Source of the DNA: Acidimicrobiales bacterium
Lineage (GTDB): Bacteria > Actinomycetota > Acidimicrobiia > Acidimicrobiales > SZUA-35
Direction: 5' to 3'
Assembly: GCA_020629155.1 (NCBI GenBank)
Contig: JAHDDW010000006.1
Location: 112,403 to 153,551, forward strand
DNA: 41,149 nucleotides
Shown piece after piece: positions 15,368 to 22,745 of this stretch (positions within the stretch are counted from its first letter, which is position 1; the number at the start of each line of letters is the position of its first letter). Both the position numbers and the translations under genes were made by a program. The notes under the pieces are model-generated. The model did no database searches. It saw only the letters and a list, made by a program, of their open reading frames with translations, and was not told the DNA's origin.

Positions 15368-15524
15368 GGTGTATCTCGATACCTGCGCCTAGTTTGGTGC
15401 TTAAAACGTTTTTGATTTGATTGGCCGTGAGGTGGCTGCAATCGTAGGTTGCGTAAGTTTTTGATAACTCGATTAACTCGTCACGGTCGTAAGACTCGTT
15501 GACACGCAGTAATATATCTAGCAT
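15360..15524 (-). CDS. first gene of the reverse operon, 54 residues, unknown
   Basis: Starts at ATG 15524 with GGAG about 8 bases upstream and begins MLDILLRVNESYDRDEL. It is helical and charged with no hydrophobic segment. It is the first gene after the promoter at 15612-15642 and overlaps the next gene by 8 bases, which supports it despite its size. Confidence 0.6.
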   Translation of the reverse strand: MLDILLRVNESYDRDELIELSKTYATYDCSHLTANQIKNVLSTKLGAGIEIHHA

Positions 15525-15611
15525 GGCTGGCTCCTATTATCGGTAGGTGTTGGCTTAGGACTCATCGAGTGTTGGTAGCACTCTTTGGGTCCGTCTTATT
15601 TATGTACATTG

Positions 15612-15642
15612 ATTATACTAACATAGATTAAAGGGATGTCAA
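15612..15642 (-). promoter_or_regulatory. promoter of the reverse operon, 19-bp spacer
   Basis: On the minus strand: consensus TTGACA (15637-15642), a 19-base spacer, and consensus TATAAT (15612-15617). The over-long spacer between perfect boxes is the arrangement used by MerR-type activators. TAGTAT at 16-base spacing is an alternative -10. Confidence 0.65.
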
Positions 15643-15677
15643 CCCCCTTAAGATAATTTGTTTGATATCATTAAAAT

Positions 15678-16013
15678 ATGCCTGGAAAACCTGAAAAAAT
15701 TGATGACGCAGAAAGCCAAAGACTAGCTAAATTGCGAAATGAAGGGCCAATCAAGCTAGATGCATGCTTGAATCAACAAATAAAAGAGATGCCCATAATC
15801 GACCAAGTCGCAACCCTTTCCAACACAGGACGATTAATGCTTTATTATGAAGCCGTAGGGAAAGCGAGATTAGAAGGCTACTCGTGGAAAGTGATATCTG
15901 ACGCAGCAACAGGCAAGAAGGAATATAAAGACGGTCAAGACCTACATAGAAACTATAAATCTTTCTGTAAAAATAACGGTCTTGAGCCTGTGAAGATCCG
16001 CAAAAGTAAATAA
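15678..16013 (+). CDS. element protein of unknown function
   Basis: 111 residues, charged and helical (ATGKKEYKDGQDLHRNYKSF). It is divergent from the reverse operon and shares its 150-base control region, a position where element regulators (KorSA-like) are often found. However, no classical HTH stands out. It ends exactly where the right arm-type sites begin. Confidence 0.6.
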   Translation: MPGKPEKIDDAESQRLAKLRNEGPIKLDACLNQQIKEMPIIDQVATLSNTGRLMLYYEAVGKARLEGYSWKVISDAATGKKEYKDGQDLHRNYKSFCKNNGLEPVKIRKSK

Positions 16014-16128
16014 TTGTTCCCTTTTCTTGTTCCCAAACGAGCGATACTGTACGGAAAATAAGAAATAGCCTGGAAATTGATATGCTTATAAATGTAACTA
16101 TAAGAACTGTAAAGAATATATGGGAACA
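16014..16128. promoter_or_regulatory. integrase arm-type sites, right end
   Basis: TTGTTCCC at 16014-16021 and 16027-16034 (13 bp apart, as on the left) and inverse GGGAACA at 16122-16128, 17 bases from the right att repeat. No other feature was found in 16035-16145. Confidence 0.65.
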
Positions 16129-16145
16129 TAGAAATTCGTGAGCGT

Positions 16146-16193
16146 GATTTCTAATCCGAAGGTCGCAGGTTCAAATCCTGCCGGGAGCGCCAC
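16146..16193 (+). repeat. right attachment-site repeat (tRNA-Arg 3' fragment)
   Basis: Exact copy of 4765-4812. It has only the anticodon loop, T arm and acceptor 3' strand, so it is not a functional tRNA; it marks the right end of the element. Confidence 0.93.
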
Positions 16194-16216
16194 ATGATCG
16201 GCTGCGATAGCATTTG

Positions 16217-16615
16217 ATGTTGGCTAATGAACTTAAAAACAAGCTCCAGGAAGTTTTTCACAGATATCAGTCGGTTACCCTCGCTGTAATCTTCGGGTCA
16301 ATTGCCACTGGCACACATACAGCAGACAGCGATCTTGATATTGCTGTTAAGGCTCGTTATCCAGGTCTGAATGATGAGGAAAAAAAGAACCTCATCGGTG
16401 ACTTGGCGGCTGCATGCGCTAGACCAATAGATCTTGTCGACATTGATACAGCTGGCTATCCGATTGTGCAGCAAGCCCTTCGAGGAGTTCTCATTGTTGG
16501 AACACAAACAGAGTATGCGCAGGAACTATGTCGTAGCCTCGTAGAGCAGGAAGATTTTGGTTATCTGCATGAGCGAGTCCTCAAAGAAAGAAGAGAAGCA
16601 TGGATAAACAAATAG
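16217..16615 (+). CDS. mntA: MntA-type nucleotidyltransferase antitoxin
   Basis: A 132-residue minimal nucleotidyltransferase. The signature GS-x10-DxD is present: Gly27-Ser28 (FGSIATGTHTADSDLD), Asp39 and Asp41. The late segment RPIDLVDIDTAGYPIVQQAL is typical of MntA. In type VII systems MntA adds AMP to a Tyr of the HEPN toxin HepT and so silences it. ATG 16217 is preferred over TTG 16214. It lies 24 bases outside the right att repeat, so it belongs to the chromosome, not the element. Its toxin gene is reduced to a stub. Confidence 0.85.
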   Translation: MLANELKNKLQEVFHRYQSVTLAVIFGSIATGTHTADSDLDIAVKARYPGLNDEEKKNLIGDLAAACARPIDLVDIDTAGYPIVQQALRGVLIVGTQTEYAQELCRSLVEQEDFGYLHERVLKERREAWINK

Positions 16616-16662
16616 TCACGCAGAAACTAGAATCCTTGCTTTTTCTTCATGAAGGGGCTTAG
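16600..16662 (+). pseudogene. hepT: truncated HepT toxin remnant
   Basis: An ATG overlapping the end of mntA opens a 20-codon frame beginning MDKQIVTQKLESLL, the usual start of HepT (M-D-x-x-x-...-K-L-E-S-L). It then runs into the 3' end of the opposite-strand gene at 16627 and stops. The RxxxxxH-containing HEPN core is absent. The toxin has evidently been deleted, leaving the antitoxin alone. Confidence 0.65.
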
Positions 16663-17148
16663 CATCGTGGCGGCGAACCAGAGCGAGCCGAAAACAAGCA
16701 GTGGATGCCAGAATGCTGGACTCCAACGCTCTAACAGCTCATAGTGGAGCGCTTTGCCGAATGCGGTCGCTGTTATCAACATGGCGCCTACTTGCCATTT
16801 CGGGTTGTAGCGAAATAAGCCGACAGCTTCGCCGCAGTATGTGACTGTCGCTGGTATGCACAATAGCCAGATCATAAAAGGATCCCAGCTGTTTGGCCAA
16901 AACGGCACACCTGTTACAGCAGCAAGAGCGGCAAAAATACCAAGTGGATAAAGCGCCGCGCAACGCCTGCAAACATGGCGGTGCCCAACTTTGACACAGC
17001 GCGTCCCATAGTCTTTATAGTGATGATGCGCCAGCCACATGTTGCGGCGACTAATGATCTCCTCTTCACGTTTGCCGATTTGACGAAGGCGTTGTTCTAC
17101 TTTAAGAAGCGTTAAAGCGTTGTTTGTCTCTTCAGAAGAATCAGTCAT
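16627..17148 (-). CDS. DUF2085-like membrane protein
   Basis: A 173-residue protein. A charged helical N-terminus is followed by His/Cys-rich segment HHHYKDYGTRCVKVGHRHVC and CRRCAALYPLG, which resembles the C-x-x-C-x-G/A core of DUF2085 proteins. Three to four hydrophobic helices follow (for example IWLLCIPATVTYCGEAVG and PLLVFGSLWFAATML). The cysteines may bind metal at the membrane surface. Its 3' end overlaps the hepT remnant, so the deletion that removed the toxin may also have reached this gene's tail. Confidence 0.65.
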   Translation of the reverse strand: MTDSSEETNNALTLLKVEQRLRQIGKREEEIISRRNMWLAHHHYKDYGTRCVKVGHRHVCRRCAALYPLGIFAALAAVTGVPFWPNSWDPFMIWLLCIPATVTYCGEAVGLFRYNPKWQVGAMLITATAFGKALHYELLERWSPAFWHPLLVFGSLWFAATMLSPFMKKKQGF

Positions 17149-17172
17149 GGGTAGCCATCAGAAAAGTCATCT

Positions 17173-19287
17173 TTACTTCGGGCCTACAGAAATGTTAGTA
17201 ACTTTGCCGTCGACAACAATATTGACAAGTTGGTTGCGTATTTTAATGCCTTTGACTTCGAGGTACCCAATTTCTTTAGGCAGCACAGGGCTGAGATCGG
17301 CAACACCACGTCGAGTCGCAGGGTCTAAACCAAGCAGTCCTCGAAGAAGCAGAAACGGCGATGCCGCTGACCAAGCTTGCGGTGAACACGACGCTGGATA
17401 CGGCATAGGTTCTGCAAACTCGGCGTGGCTAAACCCGCCCATAACCTCGGGCAGACGACCTTTGGAAAACGAACTGGCTTCTAGTAAACCTAAAATAATT
17501 TTGTGTGCTTCTTCGATAAAGTCATACCGAAGCAAACCTGCAGCAACAATAGCGCTATCGTGTGGCCAAACCGACCCAGTATGATAGCCAGTCGGGTTGT
17601 AGGACCCTGTGCAGCTTGACATGGTGCGAATACCCCAGCCTGTGAACATATCTGGTGACATAAGTTTTTGCGCGATGATAGCGGCTTTGTCTTCATCGAC
17701 GATGCCTGCCCATAGGCAGTGGCCGATATTGCTTGTTAACGAATCGATTTGGCGGCCTTCGCCGTCTAATCCAACAGCAAACCATTGCTTGCTTTCGATC
17801 CAGAAATCATTATTAAAGCTCTGTTTAAGGTTTTCAGCTTTTTTCATTAGGTCTTCGTATTTTTTGCCTTGCCCAAATTTTTTGTCGAGAAATGCTCGGG
17901 CTTTATACGCCGAATAGACATACGCCTGGATTTCACAAAGTGCAATTGGCGCTTCTGCGATAGTGCCGTCCGCGAAGCGGATGCCGTCACCTGAATCTTT
18001 CCACCCTTGGTTGGAAAGTCCATTGTCTGATGATCGCTTATAGGTCACATAGCCGTTGGAGTCAATACCGTATTGTTCAATCCAATCAAAGGCTCTATCA
18101 GCATTTGGTAGTAGCTGTTCGACAACTTCTGGGTGGGTTCCCCAGCGGTCAAGTTCGCCTAAAAGCATCAAGAAAAGCGGTGTAGAGTCAGCTGATCCAT
18201 AATAAACATGGCCACTGTCGAGAGAGTCAGAGGTTGCGTTCAAGAATCGTATTTCATGCAAAATTTTGCCGGGTGCCTCATCGGTTTCTGCATCAATTTT
18301 TGTTCCTTGCAGCCTCGCTAAGCGGCGTAAAACGTTGGCCGCTAACGATGGGTCTATAACCATTGTCATCCAAGCGGTTATCAGTGAATCGCGTCCAAAA
18401 AGTGTCATAAACCAAGGAACGCCGGCTGCTATAACAGCTTCGTCGTGGTTGTCGCTGTCGTAGATTCGTAGCGAGGCAATATCGGTGATCGATGTTGCGA
18501 CAGCGGAATTAAGTTGGGCGTTATCGCTTGTTATTGTCGGCAGGTTTTTCTGCCAGTTCTCAAGTTTGCCAAGTGGAGAGAAGGGTTCATGCAGCTCGGT
18601 TGGGCCTGCCTGATGGCTTCCTAACCAAGGGGCGGCGGTAACTTCAACTTTCCATGAGCCGCCTGCGGGAAGAAGCGCCTCCCATGTGATGCTTTCAGGG
18701 TCGATTGCATGTGCTTCACGATTTGACGTCACTTTCAACGCTACGTTGCGGTCATCAAGGGGAGTGATCCATAAAGATTCTCCCTGCACTTTGCTATCAG
18801 CCGTTTTTTCTGTGAGAGAGGTACGTCCTTCTTTCACAGCAAAAAGACTTTCAAAGCCTCCTTCGACCCGAAGCGTAACGTTATGTGTGCAGTCAACGTT
18901 ACTGTAGTTGCGTATTTCGATTGTTTCTTTAAGTCCACGGCTAATATAGCGTGATCGCACAACGGTAAAGGGGCTGTCAGCTTCGCGTTCACCTCCAAGA
19001 TAGCGCCCTACAAATTGGCTTTGAAAGCTGCTTTCTTGGCTTTTGCCTAAAAACTCAACAGTGTGGCCGCTGATATCTAGTACAAACTTTTTTAAGAAGC
19101 GAGTGTCTTGAAAAAAGAGCCCTTGGGCTCCTTCTCCAGTAATGTCGCCGTTATCTGACGAGATAGAGAAGCAGCGGCCATCAACAAGCGTTGTTAAAGG
19201 GGTAAGCGTTTTTAAAGGAGCGCTTTCACCTTCGAAACTCCAAGGCGTTTCGCCTGATTCGGTTTTTAGTTCAGGTTCTATAAACAA
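17173..19287 (-). CDS. glycogen-debranching-type amylo-alpha-1,6-glucosidase
   Basis: 704 residues, TTG start with AGGAG 6 bases upstream. Residues ~28-220 are the GDE N-terminal domain (GLFFQDTRFLKKFVLDISG). From about 260 to the end lies the (alpha/alpha)6-barrel catalytic domain, with the conserved GVPWFMTLFGRDSLITAWM and YHTGSVWPHDSAIVAAGL segments. Such enzymes hydrolyse alpha-1,6 branches in glycogen or related oligosaccharides. Many family members have no tested substrate, so the exact sugar is open. A palindrome 20 bases upstream suggests a repressor. No signal peptide: cytoplasmic. Confidence 0.88.
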   Translation of the reverse strand: MFIEPELKTESGETPWSFEGESAPLKTLTPLTTLVDGRCFSISSDNGDITGEGAQGLFFQDTRFLKKFVLDISGHTVEFLGKSQESSFQSQFVGRYLGGEREADSPFTVVRSRYISRGLKETIEIRNYSNVDCTHNVTLRVEGGFESLFAVKEGRTSLTEKTADSKVQGESLWITPLDDRNVALKVTSNREAHAIDPESITWEALLPAGGSWKVEVTAAPWLGSHQAGPTELHEPFSPLGKLENWQKNLPTITSDNAQLNSAVATSITDIASLRIYDSDNHDEAVIAAGVPWFMTLFGRDSLITAWMTMVIDPSLAANVLRRLARLQGTKIDAETDEAPGKILHEIRFLNATSDSLDSGHVYYGSADSTPLFLMLLGELDRWGTHPEVVEQLLPNADRAFDWIEQYGIDSNGYVTYKRSSDNGLSNQGWKDSGDGIRFADGTIAEAPIALCEIQAYVYSAYKARAFLDKKFGQGKKYEDLMKKAENLKQSFNNDFWIESKQWFAVGLDGEGRQIDSLTSNIGHCLWAGIVDEDKAAIIAQKLMSPDMFTGWGIRTMSSCTGSYNPTGYHTGSVWPHDSAIVAAGLLRYDFIEEAHKIILGLLEASSFSKGRLPEVMGGFSHAEFAEPMPYPASCSPQAWSAASPFLLLRGLLGLDPATRRGVADLSPVLPKEIGYLEVKGIKIRNQLVNIVVDGKVTNISVGPK

Positions 19288-19306
19288 GACAACTCCTAAA
19301 TAACGT

Positions 19307-19320
19307 GTAACTCGTGTTAC
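19307..19320. promoter_or_regulatory. palindromic operator candidate
   Basis: GTAAC-TCGT-GTTAC, a perfect 5+5 inverted repeat in the 80-base gap between the debranching enzyme and the lipoprotein gene, lying 20 bases before the enzyme start. It could serve either divergent gene. Confidence 0.45.
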
Positions 19321-19367
19321 CGTCGGTAAAGAAAGGAGCTTTCTTAGCCTAATCCTGCTAGAAATGA

Positions 19368-19700
19368 ATGTCTATGATCTCTTTGTCTTCTTTTTTTAAA
19401 CCAGCGTCATTGATCGCTGCACTTTCTATAACTGCTGTTGCTTGTTCTGACGGCCCTGGAAATGCTGCTGATCTGCAAGAAATACTTGAACTTTCTGAAC
19501 AAGTCGATACGTCACAGGCCGAATGTATCGCTAGCGCAACGTTTGATAAATATGGTGCCGACGAAGAAGCTTGGAAAGCCATTTCTGAAGCAGATGACCT
19601 TGAGTCTCTCACAGTTGGCGACGCAAAAGAAAAAGTCGTTGGGTTCAAAGATTTCTTTGATGGTACGATTAGCGATTGTCTCAGCTCTAGGCCGCAATAA
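19368..19700 (+). CDS. small secreted lipoprotein, unknown
   Basis: 110 residues. A hydrophobic N-terminal segment (ASLIAALSITAVAC) ends in a lipobox-like AVAC, so Cys27 or thereabouts would be lipidated and the protein held outside the membrane. The mature part is acidic and helical with a conserved-looking pair of Cys (QAECIASATFDKYGAD ... TISDCL), a spacing seen in small actinobacterial secreted proteins. No enzymatic motif. It overlaps the convergent MauE-like gene by 14 bases. Confidence 0.65.
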   Translation: MSMISLSSFFKPASLIAALSITAVACSDGPGNAADLQEILELSEQVDTSQAECIASATFDKYGADEEAWKAISEADDLESLTVGDAKEKVVGFKDFFDGTISDCLSSRPQ

Positions 19701-20058
19701 GCCCTACCATAGCTGCGGTCAGCAGCACAATATTGCGTACGATCGTAAGGTAGTTTATTTTTCCTGAGGAAACTGCGCCGAAACAGGCGCATGTTGGGTT
19801 GGTTCTGTGAAGTAACGCGAGTAGTAAAATAATTGTGTAGATGCTCAAAATAGTTGTTGCTAAAGCAAAACCAGCTAGAGGGAAAAATACTAGCAACATA
19901 GCGACAAGTGCGTCAGCGGCGATAGCTAGCAGAACAACTAGGCTGCTATCAGGCAGAGCTAAGGTCGTAAAATCTTGCTGTGTCTTGCGTCTATCAACTG
20001 TTTTAGCCACAGCTGCAAAGGTGAAAACGCTAGCAAGCGCAATCTTGAGGATTACCAT
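19687..20058 (-). CDS. MauE/DoxX-like membrane protein
   Basis: A 123-residue, four-helix membrane protein with AAGGGG just before ATG 20058. The motif PTCACFGAVSSGKINYL followed by VRNIVLL matches the MauE family, whose members help form or supply reductant for disulfides in exported proteins. The Cys pair in CACFG is the expected functional element. No amine dehydrogenase genes are nearby, so a general thiol-redox role is more likely than methylamine use. Confidence 0.8.
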   Translation of the reverse strand: MVILKIALASVFTFAAVAKTVDRRKTQQDFTTLALPDSSLVVLLAIAADALVAMLLVFFPLAGFALATTILSIYTIILLLALLHRTNPTCACFGAVSSGKINYLTIVRNIVLLTAAMVGLIAA

Positions 20059-20157
20059 CCCCTTAGGATAACAAACTGATAGAGTTGTGACTCATTCCAG
20101 TAAGTAGCCTCACCTAAATCGCTTTTCAACGTGTCGAAAAAGTGCGAGTATAGATTC

Positions 20158-20427
20158 ATGGATGTTGAAGAACTTATTGAAGCGTTTCAGTCACAAATTC
20201 AAGGTCAGCTTGTAGAAAAAGGTCGTGTCAGCGACCATCTGCTTGATCTTCGGCTAGCCGCTGCTGGAGATAGCTATTTAACAGCAAAGATAGATTCCTA
20301 TCTTGGATCTGTCCCTGGGGTCACAACAGTGTCAGCCCAATGGTGGAGAAAAACGCTTTCTGATATTCAAGAGATGACCGCATCAGCAGTGCTTTCCCTT
20401 GATGTTCCTGTTCTAGCCGACCACTAG
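20158..20427 (+). CDS. small hypothetical protein
   Basis: 89 residues from ATG 20158; a GTG at 20131 would add nine. It is helical and acidic at the start (MDVEELIEAFQSQIQ), with a later VSAQWWRKTLSDIQEM. No family is recognised. It overlaps the RNA methyltransferase gene tail to tail by 4 bases. Codon use looks like that of neighbouring genes, which supports it being real. Confidence 0.55.
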   Translation: MDVEELIEAFQSQIQGQLVEKGRVSDHLLDLRLAAAGDSYLTAKIDSYLGSVPGVTTVSAQWWRKTLSDIQEMTASAVLSLDVPVLADH

Positions 20428-21731
20428 ATGTCTTTTCGAGTGAGCGTCACGACGCACTCGACATGTTTTGTGTGTGGGAAAAGATCAAACGGTTGAATAG
20501 CGATTATTTCATACTGATCAGTAAGAAAATCAATGTCTCTTGCCTGTGTCTCGGGGTTGCATGAAACATAGATGATGCGTTGCGGTGCAAACTGGTTTAC
20601 TTGTTTGAGGAAATCTTCGCTACAGCCTTTGCGTGGCGGATCTAACACTAACGTTGTTTGCGCTGCGGCATAGTTTATTTCTGCAAACAGGTTTTCTGCC
20701 GAAGCGGCAATGAATCGGGCATTGTCGATAGTGTTATGCGTCGCAGCTTTTTGTGCCATTTCGATAGCTGCGCTAGAGATTTCGATACCTGTTACATCGA
20801 CGAAACTGCTTGCCAAGCTCAGCGCGAGAAGGCCTGACCCGCAATAAGCATCGAGAAGAAATTGTTCTGTGCCAGCTGTTGCCTGGCTCTCAATATAGTC
20901 AACAAAAAGTGGCAGAATATGCGGATTATTTTGAAAGAATTCGCCAGCTTTGAAAAAGAATGTCACATCATTAACTGTTTCTTGCACAATCGCCCGTGGG
21001 TTTGTTTCAACGCCGTTATCGTGTTGGCGGAGCAATAGGGTAGCACCTTTTTTGTACGAGCCAGCCTTTTCAGCAACGTCATTTCGAGCGGCTGGCAAGG
21101 CTTCATTTATTTGATCAGTAGCGATAGGGCATTGCGCCACATCCATAATTTGTCCACGTCGATAGAAATTTGTGAACCCTATGTTGAGTGGCTTATCTGG
21201 GCGAGGTTTCTTGAAATGTGGCGTTATTTTCGAGCGGTAACCCCAAAGACGTGGCGACCCGATTGTTGTTGTAACCTCTGGCGCGTTACTTGTTTCGGCA
21301 AATAGGTCAGCAACAACTGAGGTTTTCCAAGCAAGCTGACGTTCATAGTCGAGGTGTTGTAGCTGGCAGCCTGCACATTCTCCGAAAAGTGAACACTGCG
21401 GATCTACTCGCTGAGGCGATTGCTTAAAGACACTGACGAGGTCAGCTTTTGAATGGTCGTCTTCGTTTCGCCACACTTTTGCTTCTACCGTTTCGCCAGG
21501 CAACGCAAAAGGAATGTGTATCGGTCGTCCGTTGTCGTAAGCTATGCCTACACCTGTTGATGTTAAAGCTTTTACTTCAACCTTGATATGTTGCTGGTGT
21601 TCGTAGGGTTCAGCGTTTTTTGTTTCAGTCAACAGCAGATCTTTCTCGGCGATGTCAAGTATCGACTTAGCATATCGGACGTTGGCGCGCAGCAGGCCCT
21701 GTATATCGAGGCGATGTGCAATAGAAGACAT
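20424..21731 (-). CDS. RNA m5U methyltransferase, TrmA/RumA (RlmD) family
   Basis: A 435-residue SAM-dependent enzyme that methylates C5 of uridine in rRNA or tRNA. The N-terminal part is a TRAM-like OB domain (GVGIAYDNGRPIHIPFALPG). Then come the iron-sulfur cysteines CSLFGECAGCQLQHL, the SAM site LLDAYCGSGLLALSL, DPPRKGC and the catalytic VSCNP Cys. These features fit RlmD-type enzymes more than TrmA, which lacks the cluster. The target base cannot be told from sequence. It is divergent from purC with a 47-base gap. Confidence 0.88.
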   Translation of the reverse strand: MSSIAHRLDIQGLLRANVRYAKSILDIAEKDLLLTETKNAEPYEHQQHIKVEVKALTSTGVGIAYDNGRPIHIPFALPGETVEAKVWRNEDDHSKADLVSVFKQSPQRVDPQCSLFGECAGCQLQHLDYERQLAWKTSVVADLFAETSNAPEVTTTIGSPRLWGYRSKITPHFKKPRPDKPLNIGFTNFYRRGQIMDVAQCPIATDQINEALPAARNDVAEKAGSYKKGATLLLRQHDNGVETNPRAIVQETVNDVTFFFKAGEFFQNNPHILPLFVDYIESQATAGTEQFLLDAYCGSGLLALSLASSFVDVTGIEISSAAIEMAQKAATHNTIDNARFIAASAENLFAEINYAAAQTTLVLDPPRKGCSEDFLKQVNQFAPQRIIYVSCNPETQARDIDFLTDQYEIIAIQPFDLFPHTKHVECVVTLTRKDI

Positions 21732-21778
21732 CGCCTTAACACGATCGAAAACGATTTTTTAAAGGTAGTCTGGAGTAT

Positions 21779-22729
21779 GTGGTTGCTGAAAAAACGTTAG
21801 ACACGCTAGATCTCGATTTGCCAGGTAAATTTTCTGGCAAAGTCCGTGAAGGTTGGCCGCTGAATGACGGTCGTCGTCTTCTTCTCACAACTGATCGTTT
21901 GAGCGTGCTCGACAAAGTGGTTGGCATCGTGCAATATAAGGGGCAGATACTAAACCAATTGGCTGGCTGGTGGTTCTCTCACACAGAAGACATTATCGAT
22001 AACCATCTGCTCTCACTGCCTGATCCTAACGTCGCCTTGGTCAAAGATTGCACGCCGCTTCCTGTCGAAGTTATTATGCGTAGCCGCTTAACAGGTAGCA
22101 CCTCAACGTCTATTCTGCCTCGTTATTTAGCAGGTGAACGTCAGCTCTACGGGTATACATTGCCAGACGATTTGACTCCTCATGGTCTGCTCCCAGAGTT
22201 TCTTTTGACGCCAACGACCAAAGAACAAGACGGCGGCCATGACATGCCTATAACCAGTGAAGAAATAGTTGCTAAAGAAATAGTTTCTGCTGACGTCTGG
22301 GAAAAAGTAGAAAAAGCTGCGCACCTTCTATTCCAGCGTGGCGTCGAAACAGCTGCCGCTGCTGGCTACGTACTAGCAGACACAAAATATGAATTTGGTA
22401 TTTCCCCAGAAGGTGATGTGCTTCTTATCGATGAAATACACACGCCTGATTCGTCTCGCTACTGGTTGAAATCGTCGCTTGAAGAGCGTCTAGCACAAGG
22501 GCTAGAGCCTGAAAGCTTCGACAAAGAACCGATCCGCTTGTCATTTCGTGCGATTGGATACAGCGGTGATGGCCCTGTGCCTGCATTAGACCCTGTCGTG
22601 TGGGAACAAACCTCACAGCGCTATATCACGCTTTACGAAGGTATTACAGGGCAAAGATTTGTTCCTGGATCTGTACCTTTGAAAGAGCGAATTACAAAAA
22701 CTTTGCAGCCATTTATGGAACCAAACTAG
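21779..22729 (+). CDS. purC: phosphoribosylaminoimidazole-succinocarboxamide synthase
   Basis: A 316-residue enzyme joining aspartate to CAIR to give SAICAR in purine synthesis, using ATP. The start is GTG 21779 with a close GGAG. The signatures are GKFSGKVREGW near the start, EVIMRSRLTGSTS, and LADTKYEFGISPEGDVLLIDE followed by HTPDSSRYW. Length matches the longer, yeast-ADE1-like version. It is the first gene of the purine cluster, and purF starts 17 bases on. Confidence 0.95.
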   Translation: MVAEKTLDTLDLDLPGKFSGKVREGWPLNDGRRLLLTTDRLSVLDKVVGIVQYKGQILNQLAGWWFSHTEDIIDNHLLSLPDPNVALVKDCTPLPVEVIMRSRLTGSTSTSILPRYLAGERQLYGYTLPDDLTPHGLLPEFLLTPTTKEQDGGHDMPITSEEIVAKEIVSADVWEKVEKAAHLLFQRGVETAAAAGYVLADTKYEFGISPEGDVLLIDEIHTPDSSRYWLKSSLEERLAQGLEPESFDKEPIRLSFRAIGYSGDGPVPALDPVVWEQTSQRYITLYEGITGQRFVPGSVPLKERITKTLQPFMEPN

Positions 22730-22745
22730 GAGAATTTGAAACCAT

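Larger units (their letters stand above)
4765..16193. mobile_element. AICE-like integrative element in tRNA-Arg(TCT)
   Basis: An ~11.4 kb unit flanked by the perfect 48-bp repeat. Gene content in order: integrase, orphan HTH/Cys-rich gene (reverse), excisionase-like HTH, P-loop helicase-like ATPase, DnaB N-terminal-domain protein, terminase-small-like HTH protein, toxin-antitoxin pair; then on the reverse strand an FtsK-like motor, its membrane partner, a small ORF, an HUH Rep, a Pra-like small protein and three tiny ORFs; then one forward ORF. Integrase + Rep + a single FtsK-type translocase is the AICE signature (pSAM2 type). No relaxase/type IV secretion genes and no phage structural genes are present. 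Confidence 0.9.

Noticed and set aside
16146-16193. Possible second tRNA-Arg gene
   Set aside because: Only the 3' half is present; the 5' acceptor strand and D arm are missing. It is the att duplication.
4765-16193. Prophage or phage satellite
   Set aside because: Apart from one terminase-small-like HTH protein there are no capsid, portal, large terminase, tail or lysis genes; Rep plus FtsK-like motor fits an AICE better.
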